From Lachnospiraceae bacterium (lineage in GTDB: Bacteria; Bacillota; Clostridia; Lachnospirales; Lachnospiraceae), in the NCBI GenBank assembly GCA_016282215.1, contig JAEEKC010000098.1:1-9500 (forward strand): a stretch of 9,500 nt of DNA, read 5' to 3'. This document shows, one piece after another, positions 6,297 to 9,500 of this stretch (its first letter is position 1; every line of letters starts with the position of its first letter). Below the pieces are notes generated by a model that saw only the letters and a program-made list of their open reading frames with translations, was not told where the DNA came from and ran no database searches. The position numbers and the translations under genes are program-made.

Positions 6297-8675
6297 TTGG
6301 ATAAGAATTATCATATCGGTGTATTGATCGGTAATGTACATACGCAGCATCCCATGGAGCTGATCGAAGGCATCTGTGAAGCTGCGAAGAATGAAAACGT
6401 CCACGTTACATTTTTTGTGGGCGCGCAGGGCAATGCCCTGGATTATTGGAATGATACCGACAACGAGCTTTTTGCCTATAATTATCAATACAATTCTTTC
6501 TATGATTATTCACTGATCGCCGGCCTTGATGCCATGATCATATCTTACGGTACGCTCTGCATCTACTTAGAGAGGGACGACAGAGAAGCCTTTGCGAGTA
6601 AATTCCGCTCGGTTCCCCTGGTGATCTTGGAAGAGTATGACGAAGCTTCCTGTGACAGTTTCATGATCAGTGACAACTACGGCGGCATGCGTGCGGTCAT
6701 GGAGCATCTGATGGGTGATCACGGCTATAGGAAGATCCTCTATCTCAGCGGTCCGAAAAACAACACGGATTCCAATGAACGGGAAAAAGCATATCGGGAC
6801 ACCATGGCAGCGTACGGCGCAGAGATTGAAGAGACCATGGTCGAATACGGGGATTATTCTTCGGATGTCGACGTTTTAGTGGAGCGTCTTTTGGACCATC
6901 ATCCGGATGCGCAGGCGATGGTGGCAGCCAATGACGAGATGGCCCTGAGTATTTACAGAGTATGTCAAAAGCGCGGGATCGCGGTCGGCAAAGACCTGGC
7001 GGTAACGGGCTATGATGATGTGCAGTTTGCACAACGCATGGATCCGCCCCTGACGACGGTCAATCAGGACGGTCTGGTCATGGGATACCGGGCCCTGAAG
7101 TGCGCAGTGGGACTTTGCAAGGATCCCACCCCTGTCAAGATGAAGATCCCGGCGCAGTTTTTGAACCGCTGTTCCTGCGGATGCCGGACGGATGTTTCCG
7201 ATACGGCGGATGGTTTCGAGGAATGCTTTGCCCGGATGGAAGAAGCAGACGCAGCGCAGAAAAAAGCACTTCTTTCAGAGGTGGCGGACATTTCCGCCCG
7301 CAGTTCTTTTCAGAGCATCGCATCCGAAAAAGACCTTGCTGCCGGGAAAGAGTATTATCAGACGCTGATGAATCTGATCGAGCGGATCGCCGGAGAAGAT
7401 CCGGATCAGACAGATGCGCACAGTGCCATCGATGAAGCGGTCCGCATTCTGCAGAAACTCTGTGAGAGCCGGGGAAATGGTACGCTCAATTTTTCGGGAT
7501 TTACCAGAAGCTTCCACAGGCTTATGAACTGCTATCTGCAGAAAACAAAGTATACCGGCTCGCAGGCTCTTTACGGCCTGATATTGCAGGCATCGGATAC
7601 CTATCTGCAGTCCTATGTGATGCGATTCGGGGAGGAAAAGATCAATCTTTTACTGAACCGCAGCTGGACAGGACCTGCTACGATCCTGCATATGATCGAA
7701 AAGGTGGATCGGGAAGAGGCATTTTATCAGTTGGCGCTCGAGAATATCATCTCCCAGGGAGCAAAGAGCGCCTATCTGTATCTGCTGCCCGAGCCGCTGA
7801 AGTGCGAAAGAAGTTCTGAGTTTATCTGCCCTGAAAAAATGCAGTTGGCAGCACAGTATGCAGACGGTAAGATGCAGACCTTTGAAAAAAGTGCCCGCCC
7901 CTGTATTACCGCAAAGGAAGGGTTTGCCGCGCATTATCCGGAAACGCCGGGCCATACTTTTGTCGCTTTTATCCTGTTTGCGAAAACCTATCAGTACGGG
8001 ATCATGCTCTGTGAGATCGAAGCTGCGTCCATCGGTCTTTTATACGGCGTTGCCCTGCAGATCAGCACGGCTCAGGCCTATATGCAGATCAGTAAGCAGG
8101 AAAATGAGACCAAGCAGAAGCTCTATGCAACGCTGGAGGAACTGAAGGAGAAAAACCAGGTCCTCGGTTTTATATCTGCTACGGATGCCCTGACGGGTCT
8201 TTATAACCGGCGTGGGTTTATGGAGCGTGCTATGAAGGAGGTCGGAGATCATGCAGGCAAGACGGCAGTGCTTCTGTTCTCGGATCTGGATCATTTAAAA
8301 CAGATCAATGATGTGTTCGGACATGAAGCCGGAGATTTTGCTCTGATCAATGCGTCAAAGATCTTAAAGGAGACGATCGAAAGCTTTGATGGTGTTACTT
8401 CTATGTGCGGCCGGACCGGCGGCGATGAGTTTTTATCTGTCATGATCTGTGAAAACGAGCCGGATACGGAGAAAATTCTCGCAGCCTTCAAGCAGGCCTG
8501 CAAGAAGTTTAACGATGCTTCGGGGAAACCATTTTATGTGGAATTTTCCACCGGATGCTTTACCTTTACCTGCGTCAAAGGCTTTTCCATTCCGGAGCTG
8601 GCGGGAAAGGCTGACGACTGTCTGTATGAAGCCAAGAAGAGCAGGCGCAGCAGCGTGCTGAGAGAGGATGGGTAA
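6297..8675 (+). CDS. LacI-type sugar-binding domain fused to GGDEF diguanylate cyclase
   Basis: This 792-residue soluble protein probably makes c-di-GMP from two GTP in response to a small ligand, likely a sugar. The start is the TTG at 6297, nine bases after AGGGGG; the ATG at 6271 is out of frame. Residues about 5-290 are a periplasmic-binding-protein type 1 fold of the LacI/GalR effector domain (IGVLIGN, HGYRKILYLSG, MVAANDEMALSIYR, VTGYDDVQFAQRMDPPLTTV). There is no helix-turn-helix before it, no signal peptide and no membrane span, so it senses in the cytosol. Residues 292-296 are CSCGC. About 300-590 is a helical then mixed region, perhaps GAF-like, followed by a coiled coil (about 595-628). 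The GGDEF domain runs from DALTGLYNRR (630-639), with D663 for metal, N671-D672, and an intact GGDEF at 708-712. The inhibitory I-site RxxD is absent (GVTS at that position). No EAL or HD-GYP domain. Overall architecture is known in clostridia; the ligand is unknown. Confidence 0.9.
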   Translation: MDKNYHIGVLIGNVHTQHPMELIEGICEAAKNENVHVTFFVGAQGNALDYWNDTDNELFAYNYQYNSFYDYSLIAGLDAMIISYGTLCIYLERDDREAFASKFRSVPLVILEEYDEASCDSFMISDNYGGMRAVMEHLMGDHGYRKILYLSGPKNNTDSNEREKAYRDTMAAYGAEIEETMVEYGDYSSDVDVLVERLLDHHPDAQAMVAANDEMALSIYRVCQKRGIAVGKDLAVTGYDDVQFAQRMDPPLTTVNQDGLVMGYRALKCAVGLCKDPTPVKMKIPAQFLNRCSCGCRTDVSDTADGFEECFARMEEADAAQKKALLSEVADISARSSFQSIASEKDLAAGKEYYQTLMNLIERIAGEDPDQTDAHSAIDEAVRILQKLCESRGNGTLNFSGFTRSFHRLMNCYLQKTKYTGSQALYGLILQASDTYLQSYVMRFGEEKINLLLNRSWTGPATILHMIEKVDREEAFYQLALENIISQGAKSAYLYLLPEPLKCERSSEFICPEKMQLAAQYADGKMQTFEKSARPCITAKEGFAAHYPETPGHTFVAFILFAKTYQYGIMLCEIEAASIGLLYGVALQISTAQAYMQISKQENETKQKLYATLEELKEKNQVLGFISATDALTGLYNRRGFMERAMKEVGDHAGKTAVLLFSDLDHLKQINDVFGHEAGDFALINASKILKETIESFDGVTSMCGRTGGDEFLSVMICENEPDTEKILAAFKQACKKFNDASGKPFYVEFSTGCFTFTCVKGFSIPELAGKADDCLYEAKKSRRSSVLREDG

Positions 8676-8684
8676 GACGATCTT

Positions 8685-9500
8685 ATGATGTTCAATTCCT
8701 GTTCTTTTTTCCTGTTTTTCCCGGTGGTGACCCTCGTCTGTTTTCTGCTTCCGAAAAAAATGCGCAGGGTGTGGCTGCTGGCCGCCAGCTATTATTTTTA
8801 TATGAGCTGGAATGCTTCTTATGCAATCCTGATCGCCATCTCTACCCTGACTACCTGGGGCGGCGGCCTGCTCATGGAAAAGACGGAAGATAAGGGCAGG
8901 AAGCGAATCGCGGTCCTCTGCTTTGCCGTAAACTTAAGCATTTTGTTTTTCTTTAAGTATTTTGATTTTTCTCTTTCCATTCTCAGCAGGTTCCTTCTGC
9001 CGGTTTATCCGCAGGGGATCCACAATCCCTTTCACCTGCTGCTTCCCGTGGGAATCTCTTTTTATACCTTTCAGGCCCTGTCCTATACGGCGGATGTGTG
9101 CAGCAGAAAAATGCAGGCGGAAAAAAGTCTGCTCACCTATGCGCTGTATGTTTCCTTTTTTCCGCAGCTGGTGGCGGGACCTATCGAGCGAAGCGAAAAC
9201 CTGCTGCCGCAGATCAGACAGTATGAGACCATCCGGCTGCCGGACTATGACAGAATTGTTTCCGGTCTGTTTCTGATGGTATGGGGATTTTTCATGAAAA
9301 TGGTGATCGCAGACAGACTGGCGGTCTTTGTGGACACTGTGTTTGATGCCCATGCAGAGTATGGATCCCTGATCCTGATCGCTGCGGCCGTTTGTTTTGC
9401 CTTTCAGATCTATTGTGATTTCGGCGGATATTCCATGATCGCCATCGGGTGCGCCAAGGTGCTTGGGGTTTCCCTGATGGAAAACTTCAATGCGCCGTAC
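8685..9500 (+). CDS. MBOAT-family O-acyltransferase (AlgI/DltB type), N-terminal part
   Basis: The 272 residues present belong to a polytopic membrane acyltransferase that passes acyl, usually acetyl, groups across the membrane to exported polysaccharides or wall polymers. It begins MMFNSCSFFLFFP, as is typical, with about eight hydrophobic spans visible. Family motifs are present: LPVGISFYTFQALSYTADV, FFPQLVAGPIERSENLLPQI, and near the edge CDFGGYSMIAIG followed by LMENFNAPY. The catalytic histidine lies further C-terminal, outside the window, so activity cannot be judged. The start is nine bases after the GGDEF gene stop, with only a weak purine-rich site (AGAGAGG) inside the preceding gene, which suggests translational coupling in one operon. 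A start at the second ATG (8688) is equally possible. Homologues usually work with an SGNH/AlgX-like partner encoded nearby; none is visible here. Confidence 0.9.
   Translation, partial: MMFNSCSFFLFFPVVTLVCFLLPKKMRRVWLLAASYYFYMSWNASYAILIAISTLTTWGGGLLMEKTEDKGRKRIAVLCFAVNLSILFFFKYFDFSLSILSRFLLPVYPQGIHNPFHLLLPVGISFYTFQALSYTADVCSRKMQAEKSLLTYALYVSFFPQLVAGPIERSENLLPQIRQYETIRLPDYDRIVSGLFLMVWGFFMKMVIADRLAVFVDTVFDAHAEYGSLILIAAAVCFAFQIYCDFGGYSMIAIGCAKVLGVSLMENFNAPY

Noticed and set aside
6297..7200. LacI-family transcriptional repressor
   Set aside because: The frame opens straight into the effector domain with no helix-turn-helix, and the C-terminal part is a GGDEF domain.

Overview
The window looks like a chromosomal segment from an anaerobic Clostridia member, most likely Lachnospiraceae. 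The grounds are the protein types (a small [2Fe-2S] ferredoxin next to a ferredoxin-type 4Fe-4S protein, a TIGR02172-like phosphotransferase, a secreted Fn3 protein with a Lys-rich tail), strong AGGAGG-type ribosome binding sites, use of GTG and TTG starts, and a balanced base composition. This assignment rests on recalled family resemblance, not on a search.

Left part (1-1201, minus strand). Reading leftwards, there is an APH-fold small-molecule kinase (1201-440), then a NuoE-like [2Fe-2S] ferredoxin (354-118), then the first 19 codons of a 4Fe-4S protein that resembles the Fe-only hydrogenase C-terminal-domain family (57-1, cut by the window edge). The ferredoxin gene has a clear anomaly: its well-placed ATG is followed at once by TAA, although the rest of the reading frame, including all four cluster cysteines, is intact.

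Middle (1202-1487) is a 286-base divergent intergenic region. It holds a perfect 6-bp palindrome over the likely kinase -10 site, a perfect tandem 9-bp repeat, and a good promoter for the rightward gene.

Right part (1488-9500, plus strand). A secreted multidomain protein with an Ig-like repeat, a Gln/Pro/Thr linker and a basic Fn3 domain comes first. A 12-bp hairpin separates it from a membrane-anchored extracellular GH78 alpha-L-rhamnosidase. Next, with its own predicted promoter overlapping the rhamnosidase 3' end, is a cytosolic protein that joins a LacI-type sugar-binding domain (no DNA-binding helix-turn-helix) to a GGDEF diguanylate cyclase domain. Nine bases after it begins an MBOAT O-acyltransferase of the AlgI/DltB type, which runs off the right edge.

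How they may work together: the rhamnosidase could trim rhamnose-containing polymers at the cell surface, the LacI-GGDEF protein could turn a cytosolic sugar signal into c-di-GMP, and the co-transcribed MBOAT could O-acylate an exported or wall polysaccharide. This glycan-sensing, c-di-GMP and polymer-modification cluster is the most interesting feature of the window. The family assignments are well supported; the functional coupling is inference from gene order.
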